Positions 1-7,973 of a stretch of DNA of 64,000 bases are shown in pieces. The position numbers and the translations under genes are program-made. The notes under the pieces are model-generated. The model was given only the letters and a program-made list of their open reading frames with translations, made no database searches and was not told where the DNA came from. The DNA is from Streptomyces showdoensis (GTDB lineage Bacteria; Actinomycetota; Actinomycetes; Streptomycetales; Streptomycetaceae), in NCBI RefSeq assembly GCF_039535475.1, contig NZ_BAAAXG010000026.1, forward strand, positions 248,001 through 312,000, written 5' to 3'. How positions within the stretch are numbered: the first letter of the stretch is position 1; each line of letters starts with the position of its first letter.

Positions 1-1
1 T

Positions 2-295
2 GCCGCGGGGGTCAAGGCACTGGAGGCCGGGGCCGATCTCGGGCAGCTCGTGAACGCTCGGCGCGGACTGTCGACGGCTGCCACGAGCCGGGGCCCGCTG
101 CGGGTGACCACGGAGGGGACGACGAAACGCGGCATCGGAGGGAAGTCCCTCGGACCGTTCGCGAAAGTGCCCGGGGGCGGGCGGTACGAGCGCGCCAAGG
201 AAGCCCGGCTAATGCCGGAAACCATTTTCAAACTTGCTGGCGATGACCGAGAGCACCAAATAGCGATGCTCCGGAAACACGGATACATCACGTGA
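2..295 (+). CDS. Phage minor capsid protein (MuF/VG15-like), C-terminal part
   Basis: The reading frame is open from the left edge of the window and stops at 293-295, so this is the 3' end of a gene that starts upstream. The visible 97 residues have a basic linker and a C-terminal motif (YERAKEARLMPETI, then DREHQIAMLRKHGYI) that I associate with the end of actinophage minor head or maturation proteins. Its place directly before scaffold and capsid genes fits a portal-minor head-scaffold-capsid order. The GTG at 50 is internal and is not taken as a start. The enzymatic part, if any, is outside the window. Confidence 0.55.
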   Translation, partial: AAGVKALEAGADLGQLVNARRGLSTAATSRGPLRVTTEGTTKRGIGGKSLGPFAKVPGGGRYERAKEARLMPETIFKLAGDDREHQIAMLRKHGYIT

Positions 296-304
296 GAGGG
301 ACCC

Positions 305-892
305 ATGCCGAACGACCCGAATCCCAACCCGAACCCGACCGGCCCGGAGCCGAAGACGAGCGAGGGAGACCCGAAGCCGAGCGGCAACCCGCCCGAGGGC
401 ACGAAGCCGGGCGAGGGCGGCAACGACTCTGCGGCGGAGCTGACCGCCGAGCGTGCTGCCCGAGCTGCCGCAGAGAAGCGAGCCACGGACGCCGACGCCG
501 AAGCGGCCCGACTCCGCCGCGCGAACGCTGCGCAGCGGGGTACCGACCTTGACGCGCTCCGCGACGAGATCCGCGCCGACTTCATGGGGCAGCTCGTCCG
601 CGCCGAACTTCGCGCGGCGGCAACGGGCAAGCTCCGTGACCCTGCGGACGCGCTCGCCCTGGTCGACCTTGACGCGCTTACCGGTACGGCCGGCGACGTC
701 GACACCGCGGCCATTGCCGCCGCCGTGGACCAGCTCGTACGGACCAAGCCTTATCTCGCCGCGGAGTCGACCGCATCGAGCCCCGCCCCGTGGGGTGACG
801 TCGGCTCGGGGCAGCGCGGCACCACGGACCCGGCGGACGAGCCGGCGACGCCGTTCGATCGGCTGCGGGACGCGTACAGCACCGCCGAGTAA
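305..892 (+). CDS. Phage scaffolding protein
   Basis: This 195-residue protein directly precedes the major capsid gene. Residues 1-45 are Pro/Asn/Glu-rich and probably disordered. Residues 45-90 are Ala/Glu/Arg-rich and predicted to form a long helix or coiled coil. The C-terminal part is acidic and ends with a short helix (FDRLRDAYSTAE), the usual contact point with capsid in scaffolds. It should guide procapsid assembly and then be removed. The start ATG has a GAGAGGGA ribosome-binding site nine bases after the previous stop. Low composition complexity makes homology hard to judge; the call rests on architecture and position. Confidence 0.75.
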   Translation: MPNDPNPNPNPTGPEPKTSEGDPKPSGNPPEGTKPGEGGNDSAAELTAERAARAAAEKRATDADAEAARLRRANAAQRGTDLDALRDEIRADFMGQLVRAELRAAATGKLRDPADALALVDLDALTGTAGDVDTAAIAAAVDQLVRTKPYLAAESTASSPAPWGDVGSGQRGTTDPADEPATPFDRLRDAYSTAE

Positions 893-914
893 CCCGCACC
901 ACCCACCCACACCG

Positions 915-945
915 AGGGACACACAAAACGTGCGTCCCTTTTTTT
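915..945 (+). terminator. Intrinsic terminator before the capsid gene
   Basis: AGGGAC (915-920) pairs with GTCCCT (934-939); inner CAC/GTG extends the stem. Seven Ts follow (939-945). It separates scaffold from capsid transcripts, so capsid probably has its own promoter or depends on antitermination. Confidence 0.8.
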
Positions 946-970
946 CATGCCCAAATTCAGGGGGATAGCA
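941..970 (+). repeat. Phage start-associated repeat, copy 1
   Basis: After the terminator T-run comes TTTTTCATGCCCAA (941-954), then CAGGGGGATA, then the capsid ATG at 972. The same arrangement recurs at 11,381 and 14,128 and in diverged form at 21,621. The ATG inside the repeat (947) is not used as a gene start. Confidence 0.75.
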
Positions 971-971
971 C

Positions 972-1928
972 ATGGCGCTTTCACTCGCCGAGTCCGCGAA
1001 GCTCAGCACCACCAACCTACAGCGCGGAGTCATCGAGACTTTCGTCCAGGAATCGTCCATCCTGGACCGCATTCCGCTCATGCCCATTGAGGGCAACTCG
1101 TACAGCTATAACGAGGAAGCCACGCTGCCGGGCGTCGCTTTTCGAGGCGTGAACGAGGGCTACACCGAGAGTACCGGCACACTAAACCAGAAGTCGGAAT
1201 CCCTCGTGATTCTCGGCGGTGACGCGGACGTGGACCGTTTCATCGTCCAGACCCGCGGCAACCTGAATGACCAGCGCGCCATTCAGACTCGAATGAAGGT
1301 CAAGGCTGCCGCCTATAAGTACCAGGACACGTTTTTCAACGGCGACACCGTCACCGACCCCAAGTCCTTTGACGGTCTGCGTAAGCGGCTGACCGGCTCG
1401 CAGGTGATTTCCGCGGGCACGAACGGCGCTCCGATCGTCGGCAATGGTGGCTCCGACGCGCACGCGTTCTTTGACCTGCTGGACGGTCTCGTGGGCTCCG
1501 TCCCGGGTCTGAACAGCACCAACGGCGCGATCTACGCCAACCGTCAGGTAATCGCGAAGATCAAGAGCGCGGCTCGCCGGCTCGGCGGATACGAGATGGT
1601 TCGCGAGGCTCTTACCGGAAAGCTCGTGGCGACGTACAACGGCATTCCGCTGCTCGACCCGGGCCAGACTGCCGCGGGCGCGGACATCCTTCCGCAGACG
1701 GAGACGCAGGGCACGGCCACCGACGCGTCCAGCATTTACGCCGTGCGCTTCGGCCAGACCGAGGACGACCAGGCCGTGACCGGTCTCACCAATGGCGGTG
1801 TCATGGTGGACGACCTCGGGCAGCTCGAAACGAAGCCCGCTTACCGCACCCGAATTGAGTTCTACTGCGGCCTTGCCGTATTCGGCGGCAAGGCCGCCGC
1901 GCGCCTTAACGGCGTCCTCGCCAAGTAG
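972..1928 (+). CDS. Major capsid protein, HK97-like fold
   Basis: The protein has 318 residues, the usual size of an actinophage HK97-fold capsid subunit without an N-terminal protease or delta domain. It starts with a helical N-arm (LAESAKLSTTNLQRGVIETF), followed by the spine-helix region around residues 80-125 and an A-domain-like C-terminus with regular beta segments. It is the only gene of this size between scaffold and connector genes. It forms the icosahedral shell. AGGGGGA (959-965) is the ribosome-binding site. I see no sign of decay. Confidence 0.9.
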   Translation: MALSLAESAKLSTTNLQRGVIETFVQESSILDRIPLMPIEGNSYSYNEEATLPGVAFRGVNEGYTESTGTLNQKSESLVILGGDADVDRFIVQTRGNLNDQRAIQTRMKVKAAAYKYQDTFFNGDTVTDPKSFDGLRKRLTGSQVISAGTNGAPIVGNGGSDAHAFFDLLDGLVGSVPGLNSTNGAIYANRQVIAKIKSAARRLGGYEMVREALTGKLVATYNGIPLLDPGQTAAGADILPQTETQGTATDASSIYAVRFGQTEDDQAVTGLTNGGVMVDDLGQLETKPAYRTRIEFYCGLAVFGGKAAARLNGVLAK

Positions 1929-1945
1929 CCGAGAGGGGTACGGAA

Positions 1946-2104
1946 TTGCCGCCGCGTAAGCGTGCAGCGTCCGCCCCCAAGATTCCGCACACGGATTCCT
2001 GTCCGCCCCCGCCCCGCATTGAGAGCTTCCCGGTTCTCGATTCGGGCGGGGTCGCACGGACCGTGACGCGGTGTCTGGCGTGCGGCGCACAGACAGTCAA
2101 GTAA
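1946..2104 (+). CDS. Small zinc-knuckle-like phage protein
   Basis: A TTG start at 1946 behind GAGGGG (1933-1938) opens a 52-residue protein: a basic N-terminus (PPRKRAA), a Pro-rich middle with one Cys, and a C-terminal CLACGA knuckle. The spaced cysteines could bind one zinc ion. It fills the gap between capsid and connector genes exactly, with the same strand and short spacing. Small Cys-containing proteins at this position are common in actinophages, but I know of no assigned function. A virion accessory or nucleic-acid-binding role is possible. Confidence 0.6.
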   Translation: MPPRKRAASAPKIPHTDSCPPPPRIESFPVLDSGGVARTVTRCLACGAQTVK

Positions 2105-2122
2105 CCAGGGGAGGTAACGCGA

Positions 2123-2656
2123 ATGGCACTCCCCGCACTGGCCACAGTGGGCCAGCTTGCCGCGTGGATGCAGCGCGAGCCGGCCGAGCTGCCCGAGGGC
2201 GCCGCCCTGGTGCTCGATGTGGCGTCCGCGGTGGTCCGCCGGGAAGCCCGGCAGAGCTTTACCCGCGGGACCAGCTCGGCCACGCTCCACCCGGACGGGG
2301 GTTGGGTGGTGCTGCCGCAGCGTCCCGTGATCGCCGTGCAGTCCGTCCGTACGGGCGGGCAGCTCGTTCCGTCGGATCGGTGGCAGCTCGTCCGGGACCG
2401 GCTCGCTGTGGTCGACGACCAGGCCGTGACCGTCACCTACACCCACGGATACGCGTCCGTGCCCGGGGACGTGCTCGCGGTCGTGCTCACCCTCGCCGGC
2501 CGAGTGCTCACCAATCCGTCCGATCTACGGCAAGAGTCGGTCGGCTCGGTCTCGGTGACCTACTCGGCCGAGACCATCGGGGCGTCTCTCGCCCCTGCGG
2601 ACCGGGACCTACTCGCCCGGTACCGGCGGCGTGTCGCGGTGGTGAGGCTCCGGTGA
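2123..2656 (+). CDS. Head-to-tail adaptor (connector) protein
   Basis: At 177 residues and first after capsid, this fits the adaptor that docks under the portal. The N-terminal third is helical (VGQLAAWMQREPAELPEGAALVL), the middle is beta-rich, and the C-terminus is a helical arm. The family is diverse in sequence but conserved in size and order. The last base pairs overlap the next start in a GTGA junction, so the two are probably translationally coupled. Confidence 0.7.
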   Translation: MALPALATVGQLAAWMQREPAELPEGAALVLDVASAVVRREARQSFTRGTSSATLHPDGGWVVLPQRPVIAVQSVRTGGQLVPSDRWQLVRDRLAVVDDQAVTVTYTHGYASVPGDVLAVVLTLAGRVLTNPSDLRQESVGSVSVTYSAETIGASLAPADRDLLARYRRRVAVVRLR

Positions 2657-2997
2657 GCGTGCACTACACGCAGACGGTCGTGATCGTCCGGGCCCCCTTT
2701 GTGGTCGACCGGTACGGCAACGAGACGACCGTTCGGGATTGGGCCCGCGCGACCAGGACGACCGTCCGCCGCGTGTCCGTCCAGCCCGACGTGTCGACCG
2801 AGGACACCGGGGACCGGCCCGTGGTCGTCACCGGGTGGCGACTGACCACACGTCGCGGTGTCGACGTCGACCTACAGCCCGGGGACCGCGTGGTGGCGCT
2901 CGGCCGGCTGCTCGATGTGGACGGCGACGTGGCCCGCTGGACGGTCTCGGGCCGACACCACCACACCGAAGCCCGGTTAAAGGAGGTGATCGGCTGA
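2653..2997 (+). CDS. Head-to-tail stopper (neck) protein
   Basis: The GTG at 2653 overlaps the adaptor stop by four bases and gives 114 residues. The protein is almost entirely beta (an SH3-like pattern is likely: VVRVSVQ... DRVVALGRLLDVDGDVARW), the usual fold of stoppers that close the neck after DNA packaging. Size and order match lambda gpFII- and SPP1 gp16-type proteins. It also overlaps the next start (TGATG). Assignment is by architecture rather than clear motifs. Confidence 0.65.
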   Translation: MSVHYTQTVVIVRAPFVVDRYGNETTVRDWARATRTTVRRVSVQPDVSTEDTGDRPVVVTGWRLTTRRGVDVDLQPGDRVVALGRLLDVDGDVARWTVSGRHHHTEARLKEVIG

Positions 2998-3245
2998 TGC
3001 GCTTCCGCCCGAACCGGAACGGGATCAACTCCCTGATGAAGTCGGACGAAGCCGGGGCCGAAGTCCGCCGGATCGCCGAGCGGATGAAGGCTGCCGCGGA
3101 GTCGACCACGGGGGGCGACTTCCGGACCGACTCGGCTCTAGGTGCTCACCGTTGGCGTGCTGCCGTGATCGGCGACTACGCGAAGCACGGCGACAGCGAG
3201 GGCACGCGGCGGGCTCTGCTGCGAGGGCTGGACGGTGCCGAGTGA
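2997..3245 (+). CDS. Small tail-completion component, HK97 gp10-like
   Basis: This is an 82-residue, helical, basic protein (EVRRIAERMKAAAESTT...). It starts at the ATG of a TGATG overlap and ends in a GTGA overlap with the next gene. Proteins at this slot, between stopper and tail terminator, usually help tail joining or completion. It is shorter than typical gp10-like proteins (120-150 residues), so it may be a reduced form. Function is inferred from order only. Confidence 0.5.
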   Translation: MRFRPNRNGINSLMKSDEAGAEVRRIAERMKAAAESTTGGDFRTDSALGAHRWRAAVIGDYAKHGDSEGTRRALLRGLDGAE

Positions 3246-3658
3246 GCACGCGCCCGGTCGTCGTCATGCCGGACGCCGTGGCCGTGGTAACCGGGTATCT
3301 CCGCACCGCTCTTGCGGCAGCCGGCGAACCGGTCTCCGTGGTGTCCCGGATTCCCTCGCCCCGCCCCGATCGGTTCGTCCGGGTGGAACGGGTCGGGGGG
3401 ACCAGGGCGACCCCCGTAAGCGACCGGCCCCGCCTCGATGTCCACGCATGGGCAGAGACCGAAGCCGCCGCCGCCGATCTCGCCGAGCTGGTCCGCGCCC
3501 TGGTTCACGCGATCCCGGGAGTTCGGGGCGGGGTCACGGTCTACACCGTGCGGGAAGTCGGGGGCCCGCAGTGGCTACCCGACGACGTATCGGGGTCGCC
3601 CCGGTACGCGTTCGCGGTGGAAGTGCATATGCGCGGTTTCGTCACTGCAATGAAATGA
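3242..3658 (+). CDS. Tail terminator protein
   Basis: The GTG at 3242 gives 138 residues, the normal size of a tail terminator (lambda gpU type). The pattern is a helix (AVAVVTGYLRTALAAAG), a beta hairpin, a long helix (AAAADLAELVRALVHAI) and a final beta sheet ending in VEVHMRG. The protein caps the tail tube when it reaches full length and joins it to the head. Its 3' end overlaps the end of the convergent gene on the minus strand by 17 bases. Confidence 0.65.
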   Translation: MSTRPVVVMPDAVAVVTGYLRTALAAAGEPVSVVSRIPSPRPDRFVRVERVGGTRATPVSDRPRLDVHAWAETEAAAADLAELVRALVHAIPGVRGGVTVYTVREVGGPQWLPDDVSGSPRYAFAVEVHMRGFVTAMK

Positions 3659-4205
3659 CTCCATCGTCATCAAGGGTTTCTCCGGCCAATTCTATGAAGG
3701 CAGTCCATGTCTCATACACCAGGCGATTTGATCTCTTGAAGCTCGTGAACGACTGGAGCGTATCCTCTCGCATGGGGCGATCCTCGGGCGCCCGTCGGTA
3801 GCACTCGTTTAGCTCTAGGGCCGCAATCATTGTGGCGCCAACGTGGTCCATTGCCTCTCGCGCAGCTTTACGTACTTCCTTGGGGCCCGCCAACGCCACA
3901 TTGGGAAAACTGTCTACGACGCCCTTAACGAGAGGTTCGACCAGCGCTATGTAATCATCCGTGAAATAGTCAACGTAATCACTCCCTTCAGGGATTGTGA
4001 TGGTGAGCTCAATTGAAGCCTCCTTCACAGCGGAAGCAAACTCCTTGTACCGCGAAGTCCTTTCTTCCCGTCGTTGAGCCTGGTGTGCTGCCCTGGCCGA
4101 CAATCTTGCGCTTTTCCATTGCGTGCGAGAAGTCGCCCATGCGGCACCTATTGCGCCAACTGCACCTGCCAATGCGCCGCACACAGCGGCCAATCCTGCG
4201 TCCAT
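3642..4205 (-). CDS. Antisense membrane-anchored cargo protein (moron), unknown function
   Basis: A lone minus-strand gene splits the tail genes. The 187-residue product has an N-terminal hydrophobic segment (GLAAVCGALAGAVGAIGAAWA, residues 4-24), then a highly basic stretch and a long helical, mostly cytoplasmic region. A GTG at 4214 is an alternative start. The ATG at 4205 lies seven bases after a TACAGT -10-like box, which suggests a leaderless transcript. Its base composition looks less GC-rich than its neighbours. I do not recognise a family. Position and orientation suggest expression in the lysogen, for example in superinfection exclusion; that is inference. Confidence 0.65.
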   Translation of the reverse strand: MDAGLAAVCGALAGAVGAIGAAWATSRTQWKSARLSARAAHQAQRREERTSRYKEFASAVKEASIELTITIPEGSDYVDYFTDDYIALVEPLVKGVVDSFPNVALAGPKEVRKAAREAMDHVGATMIAALELNECYRRAPEDRPMREDTLQSFTSFKRSNRLVYETWTAFIELAGETLDDDGVISLQ

Positions 4206-4212
4206 GGCGCGC

Positions 4213-4218
4213 ACTGTA
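4213..4218 (-). promoter_or_regulatory. Possible -10 box of the antisense cargo gene
   Basis: TACAGT reads on the minus strand seven bases before the ATG at 4205, the spacing expected for a leaderless mRNA. No convincing -35 box is seen at 17-18 bases. Confidence 0.35.
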
Positions 4219-4273
4219 CTGCCGCTGACGACGTGTCGCGGCCTCTTTCCCGAAACTCACCAGGGAGACACCC

Positions 4274-4837
4274 ATGCCTCTTTCCGCAAGCGCTGTACGC
4301 GTAGCGATCACAGGTGCCGCGTACGTGGCACCGCCCAAGACCAAGCTCCCGACCGATTCCGAATCCAACTGGGATGTGGCCTTTACCGACATCGGATGGA
4401 TATCCGATGACGGCATTACCGAGTCCAACTCGGCCGACTCGTCCGAAATTAAGGGCTGGCAGGGCGGGCAGACCGTCCGAAAGGTCATCTCCTCTAGCGA
4501 GATGACCTTTTCCTTTACCGCCATCGAGACCAGTAAGACCGTGCTTGAGCTTTACCACAAGGGCTCAAAGGTGGTGACCATGAACGGTAAGTCTGTGCTC
4601 GCCGTAAAGGCGCCCGGCCCGGACCGCAGGACGTTCGGTTTTGACGTCATCGACGGTGACTCGCATATCCGGATCGTCATTCCGGACGGCGAAGTCACCG
4701 AGACCGGGGACATCATTTACAAGGGCGATGAGGCAATTTCGTACGAGCTGACGATTACGGCCTATCCGGGACCTGATGGCACGGTCGCTTTCAAGTATTC
4801 CAATGACCCTGCCTGGTCTGCTGCGCCGGCTGCCTGA
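4274..4837 (+). CDS. Major tail tube protein
   Basis: This protein of 187 residues is beta-rich and lies directly before the chaperone pair and tape measure, where tail tube genes lie in siphoviruses. It contains the usual tube features: an N-terminal strand leading into a loop (TESNSADSSEIKGWQGGQTVR) and repeated beta strands ending in a compact C-terminus. Stacked hexamers would form the tail tube. The start ATG follows GGGAGA. It is preceded by the cargo gene on the other strand, so its transcript must read through or start after 4214. Confidence 0.8.
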   Translation: MPLSASAVRVAITGAAYVAPPKTKLPTDSESNWDVAFTDIGWISDDGITESNSADSSEIKGWQGGQTVRKVISSSEMTFSFTAIETSKTVLELYHKGSKVVTMNGKSVLAVKAPGPDRRTFGFDVIDGDSHIRIVIPDGEVTETGDIIYKGDEAISYELTITAYPGPDGTVAFKYSNDPAWSAAPAA

Positions 4838-4858
4838 TCAGACACACAAGTTTCCTAC

Positions 4859-5184
4859 AGGGGGAACCTTTGACCACTTCTGCTTTTGACCTTGACGTGT
4901 GGGTGCGCGAAGCGCGCCGGGAACCGTTCCGCTTCACTACCGCCGGTCACCTCTTTGAGATGCCCGCAGCGGGTGAGCTCGATAAGAAGATTCTCAAGAC
5001 CGTGAACGTCGATAACCCGAGTGCGGCGGATATCGAGACCCTTCTTAAGGCTGGTCTCGGCACCGACTGGCAGACGTTCGACGAGCTGCCGATTCCTCTG
5101 TCTGCGCTCGGCGAGCTCTTCCGTCAGTGGCAGCGCCATGAGGGTGCCCCGCTGGGGGAATCGCCGGCCTCTGCCGACTCCTGA
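4859..5184 (+). CDS. Tail assembly chaperone, short (G-type) product
   Basis: Translation starts at the TTG at 4870 behind AGGGGGA (4859-4865); the interval includes that site. The 104-residue protein is small and acidic (DLDVWVREARREPFRF... AGELDKKILKTVNVDN) and stops at 5182-5184. It lies between tail tube and tape measure, matching lambda gpG. Part of the ribosomes should shift frame near its end and add the T domain. It binds tape measure protein during tail assembly and is not part of the virion. Confidence 0.75.
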
Positions 5185-5573
5185 GTGAGCACGGAGAGGC
5201 CATCGAAGCGGACCTAGCGCGCTACTACCGCGCAGACCTTCGGGACGTCTTCCGCCCCGGGTCCGGTCTCACGTGGCGCCGGCTGCGGGCCCTGGTGACT
5301 GCCCTCCCCGCGGAATCCGCCCTCGGCCGCGCGCTCGCCGGTGAGGACGCCGGATGGACGCTGGAGACACAGCTACTCGCCGCACTACACGACCGACTCG
5401 CGGAAGCGAACTGGCAGCGGAGCAACGCCGGGGCCAAGTCGCCGAGTCGACGCCCAACGCCGCTAGCTCGTCCCGGAGTTCGCCCGGACCGCATCGGCGG
5501 AACCGAGCGAGACCCGCGGGAAGTTGCCGCGTACCTCGTCCGTTGGCAGCCGAAGCCGGGGGGTGACTCGTAG
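5142..5573 (+). CDS. Tail assembly chaperone, frameshifted (T) extension
   Basis: This frame is open from 5142 (a TGA lies at 5139-5141) to the stop at 5571-5573 and has no well-placed start. It encodes a conserved actinophage motif (LLSEHGEAIEADLARYY, then GSGLTWRRLRALV). A -1 shift at 5154-5160 would fuse the first 97 residues of the G product to 137 residues here, giving about 234 residues. The interval includes 5295, the first ATG/GTG-type start, which would remove the conserved start of the domain. The last base overlaps the tape measure GTG. Confidence 0.75.
   Translation, partial: GCPAGGIAGLCRLLSEHGEAIEADLARYYRADLRDVFRPGSGLTWRRLRALVTALPAESALGRALAGEDAGWTLETQLLAALHDRLAEANWQRSNAGAKSPSRRPTPLARPGVRPDRIGGTERDPREVAAYLVRWQPKPGGDS
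5154..5160 (+). other. Slippery sequence for -1 frameshift
   Basis: GGGGGAA lies in the overlap of the two chaperone frames. Read in the G frame as ..G GGG GAA, a one-base backward slip keeps the GGG pairing. The A-site re-pairing is imperfect, so it is a weaker heptamer than canonical GGGAAAA types. Confidence 0.6.
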
Positions 5574-7969
5574 TGGCCGTGGAAGTCGGTATGGGCTACG
5601 TGTCGATTGTTCCGGAGGTTGCGGGCTTCGCCTCCGAGCTACAGCGGCAAGTCACAGGCCCCGCAGAGAGCGCCGGACAGGAGGGCGGGCAGGCAGCCGG
5701 CGAGGGCTTCACCGGAAAGATGGGTGGGGTCCTCAAGGGCGGTCTCGCCGCCATCGGCATCGCTGCTGCCGCCCTGCTGGTCAAGGGGTTCACGGATGCC
5801 CTGGACCAGACCCGCATTGACGGGCGGATACAGGCGTCCCTCGGCAGCACACCCGCCGAGGCGAAACGTTACGGCGAAGCGGCCGGGCAGCTCTATGCGC
5901 ACGGCATCACGGGCTCCGTGGAGGAAGCGGCATCGGCAATCTCGGGCGTGATGCGGTCCGGCATCCTTCCGCCCGAAGCGACGAACGCACAGATCGAAGA
6001 GATAACCGGCAAGGTTGCCAACCTTTCCGACGTTTTCGAACTTGACCTAGGCCAGACTAGCAATGCCGTTGGTCAGATACTCAAGAACGGTCTCGCCAAA
6101 GACGGTTCGGAAGCACTCGACATCCTGACCGCTGGAATGCAGCGGATGGGTCCGAGGGCCGACGACATGGCCGACACTTTCAACGAGTATTCGACGAAGT
6201 TCCGGGACCTCGGACTTTCCGCCGCAGACGCAATGGGGCTCATGTCCCAAGGTCTTGCCGCAGGCGCCCGAGACACGGACACCATGGCCGATGCCCTGAA
6301 GGAATTTCAGATCCGGGCGACGGACGGTAGTAAGACGAGTGCTGATGCCTATAAGGCCATCGGGCTCAATGCTGAGGAGATGACCCGCAAGATTGCGGGC
6401 GGCGGGGCCGGGGCCAAGGAGGGCTTGCAGCAAGTCCTAGACGGCATCAAGGCCATTAAGGACCCCGCCGAACAGAACGCGGTAGCCGTCGGCCTTTTCG
6501 GTACGAAAGCCGAGGATCTAGGCCGCGCACTTTTCGCGATGGATCCGAAGACAGCCGTAAAGGCCCTCGGTGATACCGCGGGTGCCGCAGACAAGATGGG
6601 CGATGCGCTGCACAACAACGGCGCCGCCAAGATCGAGCAATTCAAGCGGACGCTAGAAGTCGGTGTATCGAACTTCCTCGGCAACAGTGTGATTCCACCG
6701 CTGGTCTCGCTAGCGTCCACAGTCGGTGACGTTCTCGGACCCGCATTCAGTATCGGAAAAAGCGTTGTCGGCGGCTTCTTCGGCGCCTTCTCCTCGGGCG
6801 CCGGCGGGCAGTCCATTGCCGGTCTCGGACAGACCCTGATGGGGCTCGGGACAACTGCGCGCGACACCCTCGCACCAGGGTTCTCTGCACTTGGGCAGCT
6901 CTTCAACTCAATGTTGCTTCCTGCACTGCGGGGTGTGTGGGGTGTGCTTTCAACACAGCTCCTGCCTTCATTCATGACCCTGTATGGGGCGGTTTCCAGT
7001 TCAGTCATGCCGGTACTGACGGGCCTTGCAAGGATTTTCACCGAAACAATTTTGCCCGCAGCCATGAGGATCTATACGGCGATCCTGGAGAACGTCCAGC
7101 CGATCTTTACCGCCTTCGCCGCGTTCGTGACAACTCGGGTCGTTCCCGCAGTGCAGATGATCGGCGGCAAGCTCGCCGAGCTTGTGCAGAAGGCGCAGCC
7201 TGTCATTTCGGTGGTGTCGACGGTCATTACGTGGCTGGCACAGCTTGCCGCGAAGATCCTGGGCGCAGTGATTCCGGTGATTATCCGGCTCGCCGGACCG
7301 ATCTTCTCCGGTCTCTTCACCGTGCTTGGCACTGCCATTGACTGGCTCGGCGACATCATCGGCTGGATCGGAAAGCTCGGCAAGGCTTTCGTAGACGGAG
7401 CGCGTTGGGTCGGCGACTTTGCCAAGAAGTCCAAAGACAAGTTCGGCGAGTTCGTCGAATGGCTGAAGGGTGTGCCGGACCGAATCAAGAAGTCGCTCGG
7501 CGACTTTGGCCGGCTGCTTGCCGACAAGGGCAAGGATCTGATCCACGGCCTGTGGGACGGCATTTCGAAGATGACCGGGTGGCTCAAGGACAAGCTCGTG
7601 GGGTGGGCCAAGGACGCCATTCCGGGCCCGATTGCTTCGGCCCTCGGAATCCACTCACCCTCGCGACTCATGCGTGACGCGATCGGCCGGTGGATTCCTC
7701 CGGGCGTGGTCGACGGAATTGATGAGACTCAGCATGTGCTCGACGCGCGTCTACGGGCCATGGTGACGGTTCCTCGGGTCAATACCTACAAGGCTGCGGG
7801 GAAGGTCGCCCCCACACGCACCTTTTCGGACCTCGCCGACTACTGGCGTGAGGAATTCCGCCGCATCCGTGCCGAGCGCTACGAACGACAGGAGATTGTA
7901 GTCAAGATCGGGGCGCAGGAAATCGCGCGCGCCGTGGCCGCAGGAAATCGACAGATCGCTAGGAGGTGA
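5573..7969 (+). CDS. Tail tape measure protein
   Basis: At 798 residues this is the longest structural gene. Residues 1-60 are the conserved start, followed by a hydrophobic stretch (GGLAAIGIAAAALLVKG, about 58-75), long helical regions with Gly/Ala-rich and membrane-like segments around residues 380-600, and a basic C-terminus. The N-terminal half resembles the TP901-like tape measure core (QTSNAVGQILKNGL, LGLSAADAMGLMSQGLAAGA). At roughly 0.15 nm per residue it predicts a tail near 120 nm. The GTG start overlaps the chaperone stop. Confidence 0.9.
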   Translation: MAVEVGMGYVSIVPEVAGFASELQRQVTGPAESAGQEGGQAAGEGFTGKMGGVLKGGLAAIGIAAAALLVKGFTDALDQTRIDGRIQASLGSTPAEAKRYGEAAGQLYAHGITGSVEEAASAISGVMRSGILPPEATNAQIEEITGKVANLSDVFELDLGQTSNAVGQILKNGLAKDGSEALDILTAGMQRMGPRADDMADTFNEYSTKFRDLGLSAADAMGLMSQGLAAGARDTDTMADALKEFQIRATDGSKTSADAYKAIGLNAEEMTRKIAGGGAGAKEGLQQVLDGIKAIKDPAEQNAVAVGLFGTKAEDLGRALFAMDPKTAVKALGDTAGAADKMGDALHNNGAAKIEQFKRTLEVGVSNFLGNSVIPPLVSLASTVGDVLGPAFSIGKSVVGGFFGAFSSGAGGQSIAGLGQTLMGLGTTARDTLAPGFSALGQLFNSMLLPALRGVWGVLSTQLLPSFMTLYGAVSSSVMPVLTGLARIFTETILPAAMRIYTAILENVQPIFTAFAAFVTTRVVPAVQMIGGKLAELVQKAQPVISVVSTVITWLAQLAAKILGAVIPVIIRLAGPIFSGLFTVLGTAIDWLGDIIGWIGKLGKAFVDGARWVGDFAKKSKDKFGEFVEWLKGVPDRIKKSLGDFGRLLADKGKDLIHGLWDGISKMTGWLKDKLVGWAKDAIPGPIASALGIHSPSRLMRDAIGRWIPPGVVDGIDETQHVLDARLRAMVTVPRVNTYKAAGKVAPTRTFSDLADYWREEFRRIRAERYERQEIVVKIGAQEIARAVAAGNRQIARR

Positions 7970-7973
7970 GTTC

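Noticed and set aside
209..1096. A 295-codon minus-strand open frame over the scaffold gene
   Set aside because: Arg/Gly/Val-rich antisense shadow of scaffold and capsid genes.
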